Source: Saussurea involucrata | Taxonomy: Eukaryota; Streptophyta; Magnoliopsida; Asterales; Asteraceae | NCBI GenBank assembly: GCA_033807775.1 | Contig: CM066321.1 | Location: forward strand, 46,884,055 to 46,948,054 | DNA length: 64,000 nucleotides | Direction: 5' to 3' | Shown here: positions 9,251 to 20,023 of the stretch, in pieces | Layout of the letters: each line of letters opens with the position of its first letter | How positions within the stretch are numbered: position 1 is the stretch's first letter | Translations under genes and position numbers: made by a program | The notes under the pieces: model-generated | The model's database searches: none | Told to the model about the DNA's origin: nothing | Seen by the model: only the letters and a program-made list of their open reading frames with translations

Positions 9251-12200
9251 CTCGATTTTGCAGCACGGTCATGTGTGGTACTTAGATTCTGGATGCTCCA
9301 AACACATGACCGGAATGAGGGAGCTTCTCACGAACTACAAAGAAGAATATGGTGGAGACGTGAGATTTGGCAACAATGGCAAGGCGCCGATCGTGGGCTA
9401 CGGCGACATTGTCCAAGATAAGATCACAATCAAGAAGGTATCACACGTCGCGGGATTGGGACACAATCTGTTCAGCATCGGGCAGTTCTACGATAAAGAT
9501 CTCGAGGTACGATTCAAAGCTAAACGGTGTAGAATCCTCAACGACGACGAAGAGGAGCTACTAGTTGGAAAACGCAAGACCAGCCTCTACACAATCGATC
9601 TCGCAGCCCTCAAGACCGATAACCCTGTCTGCCTCATGTCAAAGGCCAATTCCCAATAAGCTTGGCTTTGGCATTGACGTCTTTCGCACCTCAACTTCAA
9701 AAGTATCAACAAACTGGTGCTGGGCGGACACGTGAAAGGCATGCCCGATCTTCAATTCGTGAAAGATCGTCTCTACGGGGCATGTGAAAAGGGAAAGATG
9801 AAGCGGGTGCCGCATCAACCGAAGGTAACTCCGAGCACGTCCAGGTCCCTCGAACTTATCCATACGGCTTTGTGTGGACCGATGCGTGTTCAGAGTATCA
9901 ACAAGCGCAAATATGTCCTGGTGATGGTGGATGAATTCTCGCGCTACACATGGGTCAAGTTCCTTCGCTCGAAAGACGAAACTCTGGAGCTGATCATCAG
10001 TCATCTGAAGACCATCCAACTGAACAAGCAACAACAAGTTCAGACCATAAGGACCGACAACGGTACAGAGTTCAAGAATCAAACGGTGGACGACTATCTG
10101 ACTTCAGTCGGCATTTCGCACACCTTCTCTGCCGCACGCACTCCTCAGCAAAATGGAGTGGTGGAGCGTCGCAACCGTACCCTTGTTGAAGCGGCTCGCA
10201 CCATGCTTTCTCAGTCCAATCTGTCGCACTTTCTCTGGGCCGAGGCGGTGTCTACAGCTTGTTATACGCAAAACCGCTCCATCCTCAACAAGCGGTTCAA
10301 CAAGATGCCGTACGAGATCATCAACAACCGTGTGCCAAACATCAAGTACTTCCATGCATTCGGATGCACGTGCTATGTTCTGAATGACAAAGACGATCTC
10401 AACAAATTCAGCCCCAAGGCGGACGAAGGAGTTTTCATCGGATACTCCATGCAGGCTCAAGCGTATCGCGTTTACATCAAATGGAATAAATCCGTTGTCG
10501 AAAGTGTAAACATGACATTCGACGAAGCCGCATATTTGGCTTCTGAACAAAACAGTTCAGAACCCGGTTTAACTGGCGTGCTAGCTTCCGGACCTCCAAG
10601 TTCGGGATCTGCACAAGCGACAGTAAATCCAAATCATGCATCTTCATCGAATGCTGACTCTTCTGATTTAGATTTATTGTTTAAGTTCTTTTATGATGAC
10701 ATCTTTAACGTTTCCCCTACTGTCTCAGCACAACCTCTGCTTGAAGCTGCTCGTATTAAGGACTTGTCGAACCTATCCGGTCTGCCGCCATCTATAAGCA
10801 TGCCATCCATCACTGTGGAGACAGCTCACCCGTTATCATCGACTTCAACTGATACTTCCGTCCCCTTGGAGGAACCAATCACTAACACGGAGATCGCTCA
10901 TAATGATTCGTCATCTGCTACAACCGATGATCAACCTCTGAACTCCTCGGAACCAGAAGTTGTTCAACCCTCGGCGAATCCTCCCCCACCTCCTCCAAGA
11001 AACCAGCTTGCTACACTTGAAGCAGTTCAAGACCTACACCATGGTGATTATGTGGACTCGGATGCGTCTCACTCTACTCAACAACCGCTTCCGCACACCA
11101 CCAAATGGACGAAAGCTTATCCACTTCATCAAATCATCGGTGATCCCTCAACACCTGTTCAAACACGAGGCACATCCGCCAACTTTTGTCTATTCTCCGG
11201 CTTCTTAAGCAACATCGAGCCGACGAACGTACGCGAAGCGCTTGAAGATCCGGACTGGATCATAGCCATGCAAGAAGAGCTCAATCAATTCGAAGCTCTA
11301 AAGGTATGGCGACTAGTTCCACGTCCAAAACACAAGACGGTGATCGGCACCAAGTGGATCTTCAAGAATAAGAAAGACGAAGACGGCATATTTGTACGCA
11401 ACAAGGCGCGTCTCGTGGCCAATGGATACCGACAACAAAAAGGGATCGATTATGATGAGACCTATGCTCCGGTGGCGAGAATCGAGGCCATACGAATGTT
11501 CCTGGCATACGCCGTGCACAAGAAATTCACGGTCTTCCAAATGGATGTGAAGACCGCATTCCTATACGGCGATATCAAAGAAGAAGTGTACGTCTCACAA
11601 CCGGACGGATTCGTGGTCGATTTGAAGGCTGATCACGTCTACATTTTAGACAAGGAGCTTTACGGACTAAAGCAAGCTCCGCGAGCATGGTACGACACTC
11701 TGTCTGAGTTTTTGATAAAGGCTAAATTTACACGAGGTAAAATCGATTCTACTTTGTTTATCAAAAACGAGAAAGGTCACATAGTTCTTGTTCAAGTGTA
11801 CGTAGATGACATAATCTTCGGTTCTACTAATCCCACATATGCGAATAACTTTGCCAATCTAATGGGAGAATTTTTTAAAATGAGTATGCTTTGCGAGATG
11901 AATTTCTTCCTTGGTCTTCAAGTTAAAGAACTGTCGACCGGGATATTCATAAACCAGGCCAAGTACATCCAGGATATTCTTAGGAAATTCCAGATGGAAC
12001 AGTCCTCGCCAATGAAAACTCCCATGGCACCCGGTACAAAGCTTCACGCCGACTCTAACGGAACGGATGTGAATCCTAAATTATATCGCGGGATGATGGG
12101 TTCTTTAATGTACTTAACCGCAAGTAGACCGGATATCATGTTCTCAACATTTTTGTGTGCCTGAATTCAATCAAAACCTAAGGAGTCTCATTTAACTGAT

Positions 12201-12746
12201 GTCAAACGAATTTTTCGTTATTTACGTGGTACTGCTGATCTTGGCTTGTGGTACCCGAGAGAGACAGGTTTTGCACTATCCGCTTCCTCCGATGCGGATC
12301 ACGTGGGCTGCATGTTGGACTGGAAGAGCACCTCGGGTCACATCCAGTTTTTGGGAGATAGCCTGGTAAGTTGGGCATCAAAGAAGCAGCAATGCGTCTC
12401 AACGTCAACTGCCGAAGCAGAGTACGTGGCCGCCGCGAGCTGCTGTTCCCAAGTCATCTGGATGAGGATGCAACTCAAAGAGTACGGCTTCACGTATGTC
12501 AAAGTTCCAATTTACTGTGACTCGAAGAGCGCCATCGCCATATCAAGCAACCCGGTCCAACACACCAAAACGAAGCACATCGACGTTCGGTATCACTTCA
12601 TTAAGGATCACGTCGAAAGAGGTACAATCGAACTCTACTTCGTAAATACTGAACATCAGTTAGCATAACTGTTTACAAAAGCCTTGGACGAAAAACGTTT
12701 TAACACTCTTGTGTCCAAGTTAGGTATGCTAAAATTGACGACTTAA
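9251..12746 (+). pseudogene. pol: Copia-A pol: PR-INT-RT-RNaseH
   Basis: Domains in copia order. Protease has WYLDSGC (Asp codon 9285-9287). In-frame stops follow at 9657 (TAA) and 9675 (TGA) in the GAG-pre zinc region. The integrase core lacks its first catalytic Asp: IHTALCGP stands where the family has an Asp two residues before CGP. The later DNGTEF and QNGVVERRN motifs are present. RT has YVDD at 11799-11810. A TGA at 12162 and a TAA at 12666 interrupt RNaseH ([19 protein letters not shown]). The frame ends GMLKLTT at 12744-12746. The stops make it inactive as it stands. Confidence 0.9.
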
Positions 12747-13052
12747 TCCGATTGTGTGCCCGTTACAAGTTCCATACATATACGAGTAACTGTCTACTCA
12801 TCATCCGGTGTTTACACTCCTGATGGTTGAGCATACACTTTCTCGCACTTGTATTCTACTTGTCTCAGTTACGCAGTTAGATTTAGTCTCTGTATTTATT
12901 TCGTAGATTTCGTTTGTTTTCCTTCTTTCTTCGTGTGTTTCTTTTATTTCGTACTGTCGTCTACTATTAACTGTCAACAAATGTGCTTTCACGGTGTGTT
13001 CATGTGTTCAGGGGAAGTACAAAGCAGTATCCGATAAGTATACTCATCCGTT

Positions 13053-13261
13053 GAGAGGGAGCGTCACACACAGTTTTTCTTAAAATCGATTAAAAGTTTT
13101 TTTTTTGTGGGCACTCCCGTGTGTGTTTCATCTAATGGTCATCATTTGAGGGGGAGCGACACAATTTTTCTTTAAAATACACAAAAAAAATTGTGTCAAC
13201 CTCTCCAATGCACAGTCCGAGGGGGAGCAAGTGTTTCCCCGTTCTCAGTTTGAGGGGGAGC
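13053..13261 (+). other. Copia-A multiple polypurine tract cluster
   Basis: Four purine runs lie at 13053-13062 (GAGAGGGAGC), 13148-13157, 13219-13228 and 13252-13261 (each GAGGGGGAGC). They lie between pol and ORF3, far from the terminal PPT at 18111-18120. Repeated PPT motifs are known in SIRE-lineage elements; their placement upstream of ORF3 would allow extra plus-strand priming sites. Confidence 0.75.
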
Positions 13262-13559
13262 GAGAGAACAATCTGTCAAAATCCGACGAGGTTCAATTTA
13301 TTTGAAACTGGAATTAACTATACAATTCAAAGGTATCCGGAAAGGTTCCTGGATACCCTTGAATCCGGATAGCTGTCCGGACCGGGTGGGTATCCGGGTT
13401 GCCCATCCGGAAAACCTTGCCCATATAAAAACCATCCGGGCTCCTCTGTTTTCATTATCCGGTTTCTCACGCTAAAACCCTAAAACCTCTCGACACTCTC
13501 ACTCTCGCTCGTACTCACTGCAACTCCACGACTTTCACGCGTATTTCTCTACAAATCAG
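13262..13559 (+). promoter_or_regulatory. Putative internal promoter and 5'UTR exon for Copia-A ORF3
   Basis: A TATA box (CCATATAAAAACC, TATAAAA at 13424-13430) is followed by a pyrimidine-rich, ORF-free stretch with AAACCCTAAAACC and CTCTCACTCTCGCTC, typical of plant 5'UTRs, and then a donor-like AATCAG|GTATGA (GT at 13560). This is the arrangement of a gene start rather than of an intergenic spacer. It is inferred from sequence only; there is no transcript evidence here. Confidence 0.45.
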
Positions 13560-14148
13560 GTATGATAATCGCATCTATATCTTACTCACTTGTGGTTACA
13601 CCTATCGCACATCGCACCACAACTCGACCGCACATTCGATCGATTTTAATGGGTCAGAACACCCATTTGGGTTTTTCCTCGAGTTTAGGTTCGATAGCAT
13701 GAGCTCCGCCTGTTTAAGTCGCCTAGGTTGTTTATATGCATCACTCGATCATACATAGATGATTTATCCAATGCTTGAGTGTTTATTTTGCGTGATTCAT
13801 CATCGGGTCTGTCGTCCGGACACATTCTTCGTGTTCGGACAATTTCAATGCTATGATGTTCAATCCGGATTGTTGCTACAACAAGATACTTTGTCCGGAT
13901 TCAAATATCATCCGGAAACCTGGTTGTCCGGATACCTCGATGTATCCGGTAAGTTTGACCATCGGATAGATATTGTGTCCGGAAACTCTCGTGTCCGAAA
14001 AACTCTGTTGATTTGAATCCCCTTGTCCAGATTGTCCAACTTTATCCGGAAACCTACAACTCATCCGGTATCATTGGTTGTCCGGACACTATTTGTCTGG
14101 AATACATAGGGTGTCCGGAAAGTCTTGCAAACCACAAGTTTTGTCCGG
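13337..14148 (+). repeat. Second Copia-A CCGG array (upstream of ORF3)
   Basis: About 20 CCGG tetramers in 810 bases, many as TGTCCGGA or the palindrome TGTCCGGACA (for example near 14079). It overlaps the proposed ORF3 promoter and fills the proposed 5'UTR intron (13560-14288). One unit gives an exact donor hexamer CCGGTAAGT at 13949-13954. Together with the leader array it marks both ends of the coding part of the element. Confidence 0.8.
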
Positions 14149-14288
14149 ATATCCCTGTGTTTTGCATATCCCGTACCAGTTTCATCATTGCCAGTCCTCA
14201 ATTTGTCTCTAATTGAGCCATCCATTGCAAAGGTACGCGCCGACTATTGTTTATCCGCCTCGAATACTGACTGTGCTTCTTTTTACAG
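13560..14288 (+). other. Candidate 5'UTR intron before Copia-A ORF3
   Basis: Donor CAG|GTATGA at 13560; acceptor CTTCTTTTTACAG ending at 14288 behind a branch-like TACTGAC. The acceptor is seven bases upstream of the ORF3 ATG at 14296. The acceptor is excellent by plant standards. The donor is plausible, and donors in the 5' leader (GTAAGT at 4760-5459) could be used instead to make a retrovirus-like subgenomic mRNA. Confidence 0.4.
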
Positions 14289-14295
14289 ATATACA

Positions 14296-17200
14296 ATGGC
14301 GGATCAGGAACAAAATCCCCCACAGAACCCGGAAGAGCAACAAATTCCTCAAGAGGAACTTATAAATGAAGAAGCGGACAACGCCCTGGTCGATCCTGAC
14401 CATGGTACTGAACTGGAGGCCAACAATCACCACCTGGACCCGGCACTCTTCAGACCACAACCACGACATCGAGTGATTGTGGACATACTTATGCGTCACC
14501 CTCTCCGTGAGGCCCTCACCGCCACTGCCGATGTTCCTTTGCTGTACGTCCTTCAAGTCTGGTTCTCCGCACAAGTTCGCACGGTCGGTAACACACAAAC
14601 GATCACCGCTCAGATCGATAATCAATAGTTTACACTTACACCGGAATCCTTCCGCCGACTACTTTCACTGCCTGAAGCCACCACCGGCGGACGTCAATAA
14701 TACAACCCCACGGTCAATGACACGACACTGTATGCTCAAGTCCGCGCTCTTGGCTACAACTTCGCCCTCGACCGACCGTCCGCATTCAACCGTAAATACC
14801 TGGCTCCTTTATGGTACACTTTGTTCACGATTCTGAACAGATGCCTTTCTTCGAGATGGAAGGGCATAGACCAGTGTACCGGCGATTTCCTCAGACTATT
14901 CCATGCCGTGTGCTACAACCGTCATGTAGACTTCGCCATGATCATTTGGCGGGAAATAGTTATCGCCATTCGTCACATCGGCGGCTCCAAACAGAAGAAA
15001 TTCCTTCCATATCTGCGTTTCCTTTCGCTTGTTGTGCGTCAACATATGGACGCCAATCCTGCCATACCACGCCGCCTAACTCATCCGGTATGTCCTCCTC
15101 ATCACTTACAATACATGGTTATTCGCAACCCATCCAACGCCGTAGCCATGCCCATACTCGATGCCCTTCAGGCACTCGCCGATCCCGCTGCACCGGGGGT
15201 AGTAGCATATAGGGAAGCATTAGGGAATCCCATGGTCTAGCCAGCACCGGAGGGACCTGCCCAGGGATCTAGACCAGAGGGACGTGAGTGTCCAAGAATG
15301 AGAGGAGGAAGGGCCCGGGCAGTTGGGGCTCCCGGGCGGGGTGTGCTGAGAGTTCGTGGAAGGGGACCTGGAGTGAGTGGTGCAGCGGAATCGCAACCCG
15401 GTTCAAGCCAACAACCCATCATTCCTATCATCCGACCGATAGGCGAAGCCGGAGCATCGTCCTCACGACCGATGCTTCACCGTGACACCACGCGTTACAT
15501 AACTGAACCGCCTTCACCACCCCATCAAGTTGAAGACGTGGAATCGGACTCCACGGATTCCGATACGGACCGTACTATTCGTCTGAACCGAATCCCTCAC
15601 CGTATCGGACCGAACCCAGACTTTAACGAAGGCATCCCGTCTGATTCACCTAGGAATGAGGGAGTAGAAGGAGTTGAGTTAGAACTTGTGAGCCAGAGAA
15701 AATTGTGTTAGAAAGCGAACCAAGAAAGATGGAGCCGTAAAGATAACGAGGCTCAAGAGCGATCCCAACCGAGCGATATCTGGGTAGCCACATCTACTAT
15801 CCCGTCTCATTTGTTGGGACGGGGTATTGAAGAAGCCTTCGTGGACCCAGTGGAGCAATTGTAAAACCCCCTTATCCACTCATCCGTCTCTCAAAAGACG
15901 GATGTTTCAGACTCTCACGGGGATATAGCACAACTTCCACTGGTATCTCACTCGAAGAGTACTGCTGTTGAAATAAGTGACCAGCAGCCCCCGGTCGCGA
16001 ATTCTTTCAGTGCACAGTTGAGTCTAGAACCACTTGATATTATACATTCTTCGGCTAGGACACATGATGAGGAACAACAAATCGAGGCTCTTCGTGACCC
16101 GATCGGAACGTCTGTAGTGTCTCCGTCTGGCGGAACACGAGGATCGGACGGAAATCCTACCACAGCTACCACTTTGCCAACTGTGAATGTAGGTGGCTCT
16201 ACCTCTTTGGTAGATGCCTCAACGGGTAATCTAAGTGGTCCCGGAGTTATCTTACACGACTTTGTGTCACCAGGGTCCCTGGACAGCACCCTTAAGGCTG
16301 TCCGCGAGGCGATGGAGCAGTATGTCGCTGCCAAGATCGACACCGTCAAATGCTTAATTAAAGGTAAAGGGCATATCGTTGACACTGAAACCGCACCTAT
16401 ACCTCCACTGGCCCCTACTCAGCCTACCTACTCGGTGGACACCCTCAAGACGATGCTTTTAGCCCAACTGCTCCAAGAATCCGAAACCAACGCCTCTACC
16501 GAAGCAGACCTGATATCCGTTCTGAAATCACAGGACACTGCTCCTTCATCATCCATTACCACTCACTTGGATAGCATTGACTCGACTCTTAAGGACTACA
16601 ACCAAGCGCTCCAAACGCTGTCCGAGAGAGTCCGTTCACTCGAAGATACCTGCAAGAGTCAAGCAGGCGGTCTGAAGCGCAAACACGATGACCAGGATGA
16701 TCTTGATCACCGTGATGGGGAGAAAAGACTAAGACCTACCGAGACCGCCCATATCCTCACAGAAACGACAACTGTGGTTCAACTGGAACCAGCAACTGCG
16801 GCAACAACAACCGACGTTGAACCTGAAGCCGAGTTTCCATTAGCCGAGATGGTAATCGACATGGAAATATCAGATGATGAAGACCCGGCGGTTGAAAAGC
16901 CCGAGGGTTCAACACAGGAACTGGTTGAATTTGACTCATTAGACAGACCGTTATTGGATATGATAGATCCAGACTGCGAAGCCAACCCGGAGACCAAAGA
17001 TGCATGGTATGAAAAAGCCGCCAGTGCCGCAAATCTCCAGGTTAATTTGGTTTTCCTGACTGATGACGATGATAACATTGATTATGATCAGTTCCTTCTC
17101 CAAAATTTATATGGTTCTTCACCCGTTCACTCTGCTCAACCCGATGAAACTTCAACAAGACCCGAGACCTCAACTGCCAATATTCAGACATCTCCTCAGC

Positions 17201-18149
17201 AACCGACAGCTATCGATCTCCCACCTCCTCAACCGCAATAAATCCGTTGGGAGAAGATCCCTATATTTATTCCTCATCTGGAGGAATCCCTGAAGAAGCT
17301 GTTTGTTCACAAGCTACGCCCGATCGAGCCGACCTTTTGCTTTGGTATTTACAACTACAACCCCGAATACCAACGCCGGTACATCTGCGCAATGAAGTGG
17401 TGTCTTCCAGTCAGTCAAGTCAAAACAAAGCATAAGATCACCGAGGTACTCAACATCCAGTCAAGCCGTATGATGAAAATCGTGTATCCAGTGTTCACTG
17501 TCAGACGCGAAGACGGTATGAATGGATATTTTCTGAAGCCGACTTCCAGCACCTCCGACCATTCGACTTCCTGGCTATTCTGAAAGACCTTCATTCAAGA
17601 ACCATCCGACCACTACGTGTTACAAAGGCGCTCAAAGCTGTTCGTCGATTCCTGGTCCATACAATTATGATGTCTTATCTAACGGACTTTCAAATGGCAA
17701 TCGAGAACAGGGCTAAGAAGCTAAATCTGATCAAGCCGAATCTGAAAGCTCCTGAGTTGAAGATGTATTCCGAGAACGCTCTGCTTCTGCAACCGGAATT
17801 TGGGATAGTCTTCATCAACGAACAGAAAGAGAAAAAATTTATGAGTTTCAGTCAGGTAGACAGATTCTGTGACGGCACGCTCTTCAAAGTACAGAATGCT
17901 CTTCACAAAATCATTTCCTATGAATCAGAAAACCAGAAGGTTTCGTATGTTCCTAACTCGAATGAGATAACTGCACGAAACGCTTTAGAAGTGGTTGAAG
18001 AACGTATAGACTATCGTCGTGCTATCAGAATGTTCGAGGTACACTTTGCGCTTCGCAAAATATATGTTTATAACTGGCAAGAGCTGGAGCGCGAACTCGA
18101 ACTTCAAATCAAAGGGGGAGATTGTAAGGGTCATTTATTGTTGATTTAA
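14296..18149 (+). pseudogene. Copia-A ORF3 (env-position protein), broken
   Basis: One frame runs from ATG 14296 through stops at 14626 (TAG), about 14698 (TAA), 15238 (TAG), 15709 (TAG), about 15861 (TAA) and 17239 (TAA), then shifts frame near a T-run at about 17528 and continues to 18149, crossing the PPT into the 3' LTR. It was originally over 1,250 residues. The N-terminal part shares a domain with Copia-B ORF3 (ALT..., then QVWFSAQ, then LTPESFRRLLSLP). The middle is Ser/Thr/Pro-rich and acidic with some basic segments; the last ~160 residues are charged and probably helical. I see no signal peptide or transmembrane segment, so calling it an envelope is not supported. Function unknown. 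Confidence 0.75.
18111..18120 (+). other. Copia-A polypurine tract
   Basis: AAAGGGGGAG lies two bases before the 3' LTR and would prime plus-strand synthesis. It is read in frame by the end of ORF3. Confidence 0.85.
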
Positions 18150-18398
18150 AGTTCAAGGGTTTAAATTGTAATTGTTTAATTTGAGCTTATTAGTGAACGG
18201 GCCGTGGGCTTGTTAACCACGGGTCCGTCATATAAATAGTTTCCTTAGCCTTAGAAAATAGGTTAGTGGTTCATTTGCTTTCTATTCTTTATTGTAAATT
18301 CTCTTTGAAAGCTAATATATGGATGACCAGTTGAAATCGTATACTTGATTGCTTATCTATTTGATTTCACTGTTCGTTGCACGGATCTGAGACTCTCA
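18123..18398 (+). repeat. Copia-A 3' LTR
   Basis: Same length as the 5' LTR (276 bp), with about ten substitutions between them, including the fourth base (TGTA versus TGTT). It is followed by ATGGC, the right half of the target duplication. Confidence 0.92.
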
Positions 18399-18614
18399 AT
18401 GGCGCACTAAAAGAAGGTCGTGGACCGTTCTGAGGTCCGAAGGAGTTGAAATAACCGCGGATGGATTCTCCAGATTTTTGGACGGCATAGTACAAGTCGC
18501 TGGTCTGCTTCTCCATCATGCGACTACTGGTGAACTGTTGTGAAAACTGGTTGACCAACTCCGCGAAGTTGTTGATGAACTTGGGTTTGAGATTGATCAA
18601 CCACTAGAGAGCAG
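18399..18614 (-). pseudogene. Gypsy gag fragments joined at a microhomology
   Basis: Bases 18399-18447 continue the gag N-terminal region interrupted by Copia-A (they match 62829-62877). From about 18448 the sequence jumps to a more C-terminal part of gag (matches 62064-62223; on the - strand WLINLKPK, ELVNQFSQQF, MEKQTSDLYY). The switch occurs at a shared TTG (18445-18447), consistent with illegitimate recombination between two gag copies. The right end, AGCAG (18610-18614), is the left target duplication of Gy-1. Confidence 0.8.
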
Positions 18615-19531
18615 TGTTAATGCCAAAAATCACACCAAAGGGACAACTTAAGGTCGATGTGGACTTTAACAACTAAAGAAAGAAATCATTCGACAAAGGC
18701 GTGCGATAAAGACAAAAATGTAAATGAGACAAAGGATTTGATGACGTAGGAAAAACCTCAACGAGGAAAAAACCTGCGGATGACTGTGGAAGTCGTCGCT
18801 GCACTGTGGTCGACAATCAGGGGCGATGTCCTTGGTGTTCCGGGTGTCGATCGTACTGAGATTACAATACAAATGAAGGGAAAGACTTCGAAATGTAAAG
18901 TACAAGTGTTTGAAATTTAAAAATAGTGTGCGTCGTGTGTGAAAACAATGTGTAAACTATTGGTCGAGATGGAAAGTCGTGCGTCGAGAGCGATCTTCTA
19001 TGAATGATCTATTTGCTTCGAATGAATATTCTTCGAGTGTTTGTGTTTAATTCTGTTGTTCGATGTTCGGTCCTCTTGTTCCATCTCTCTTCCTGTATTA
19101 TTCGTTGTCCTAAAACTGAGGATTGAACTTGGGATTTATAGTCTTCGGATGATTTTAATTGAATCATTAAGATCTTTGATGATTGTTGTAACGGTCGTCG
19201 TCTTCAATGTGGGATTAGATGCTCATAACTGATTTCGTCGGTTATAGCCGTTGTCCATTAATGACTTTGACTCCTGCATTAATCACTGAACAAATATAAC
19301 AGTCGTATAACGCGTTAGTCGGCCGAGGTCGCATGATTCTACGTGACGGTCGTGCGCAGTAGGCGATGTCGAGGTCGAGTGTCGTGAGGAACTCTCGACT
19401 TACCTTTTAGGAGGGACGACGGAGGCTTTATGGGTCTTCGTCGGGGCCTTATCTTAATACAAGATATAGTTCATAACATGTGTCTTACCTTTTCTGGTCG
19501 TGGTCGAGACTGGTGAAATTTTGCCCAAACA
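18615..19531 (-). repeat. Gy-1 3' LTR
   Basis: On the + strand it runs TGTTAATGCC ... GCCCAAACA, 917 bp, closely matching 31592-32509. Just beyond it (19532 on) is GTTTGCCCCCAAAATTT, whose complement is the purine-rich PPT used by these elements. Confidence 0.92.
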
Positions 19532-20023
19532 GTTTGCCCCCAAAATTTAAAAGTAGGATGGCAAATTCGAATTTTAAATTTTGCTTGTCGGGTTTTTCAG
19601 GGTCTTGTGTTGAAAAATACCTTGGTTGTTTTGGAACTGAATCGGTTCAATTCAAACTAGAGAGGGAAATCGAAGAGAGGATAAATCTGTGACGTCATGC
19701 CGACGCACGATGGTGCTTACCAGCTGTCAATGACAGGTGTTGATGATCTGTGTAGTCATACGAAAAGACGGGGACGCGCGGCGATCATCTGAGGACTCGA
19801 CCTGACATGATTATTTGTATAAGTAAAGATCATGATTGATCTTCTTCTATTTATGATCTCAGAGAGTTTTAAGCAAAGATCTCCTCTTGATATTCTTGTT
19901 GTTCTTCTTCGAATCCCTTCCAAATTTGCGAGAGACTATAGTGATTCAAGGCTTAGAGTGCCTATATAAGGCATTACTTTCTCACCTTCATCTGCATTGC
20001 TCCTCTCTTTTTTCTGACAAATA
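19532..20023 (+). promoter_or_regulatory. Upstream region of the Gy-1 antisense gene
   Basis: It corresponds to the promoter region 33757-34329 of Gy-3 but is more decayed: where Gy-3 has TATATAAATA, Gy-1 reads TTGTATAAGTAAAG (about 19815-19828). A downstream CTATATAAGG is kept near 19970, but the donor GT that follows it in Gy-3 is GC here, so the 5'UTR intron may not splice. Confidence 0.4.

Larger units (their letters stand above)
4429..18398 (+). mobile_element. Copia-A: large SIRE-like Ty1/copia element with third ORF
   Basis: Two 276-bp LTRs (4429-4704, 18123-18398) differ at about ten positions (3.6%). Between them lie PBS, a long leader, gag, protease-integrase-RT-RNaseH in copia order, a polypurine cluster, a putative internal promoter and a long ORF3, then a PPT. 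The flanks are ATGGT (4424-4428) and ATGGC (18399-18403), a 5-bp target duplication with one mismatch. Joining the flanks restores the sequence seen intact at 62820-62850. At an assumed 1.3e-8 substitutions per site per year the LTRs suggest about 1.4 My. All ORFs carry stops, so it is non-autonomous. Confidence 0.93.

Noticed and set aside
14296..18149. Calling ORF3 an envelope glycoprotein
   Set aside because: Position fits, but I see no signal peptide, transmembrane segment or cleavage site in either copia ORF3.
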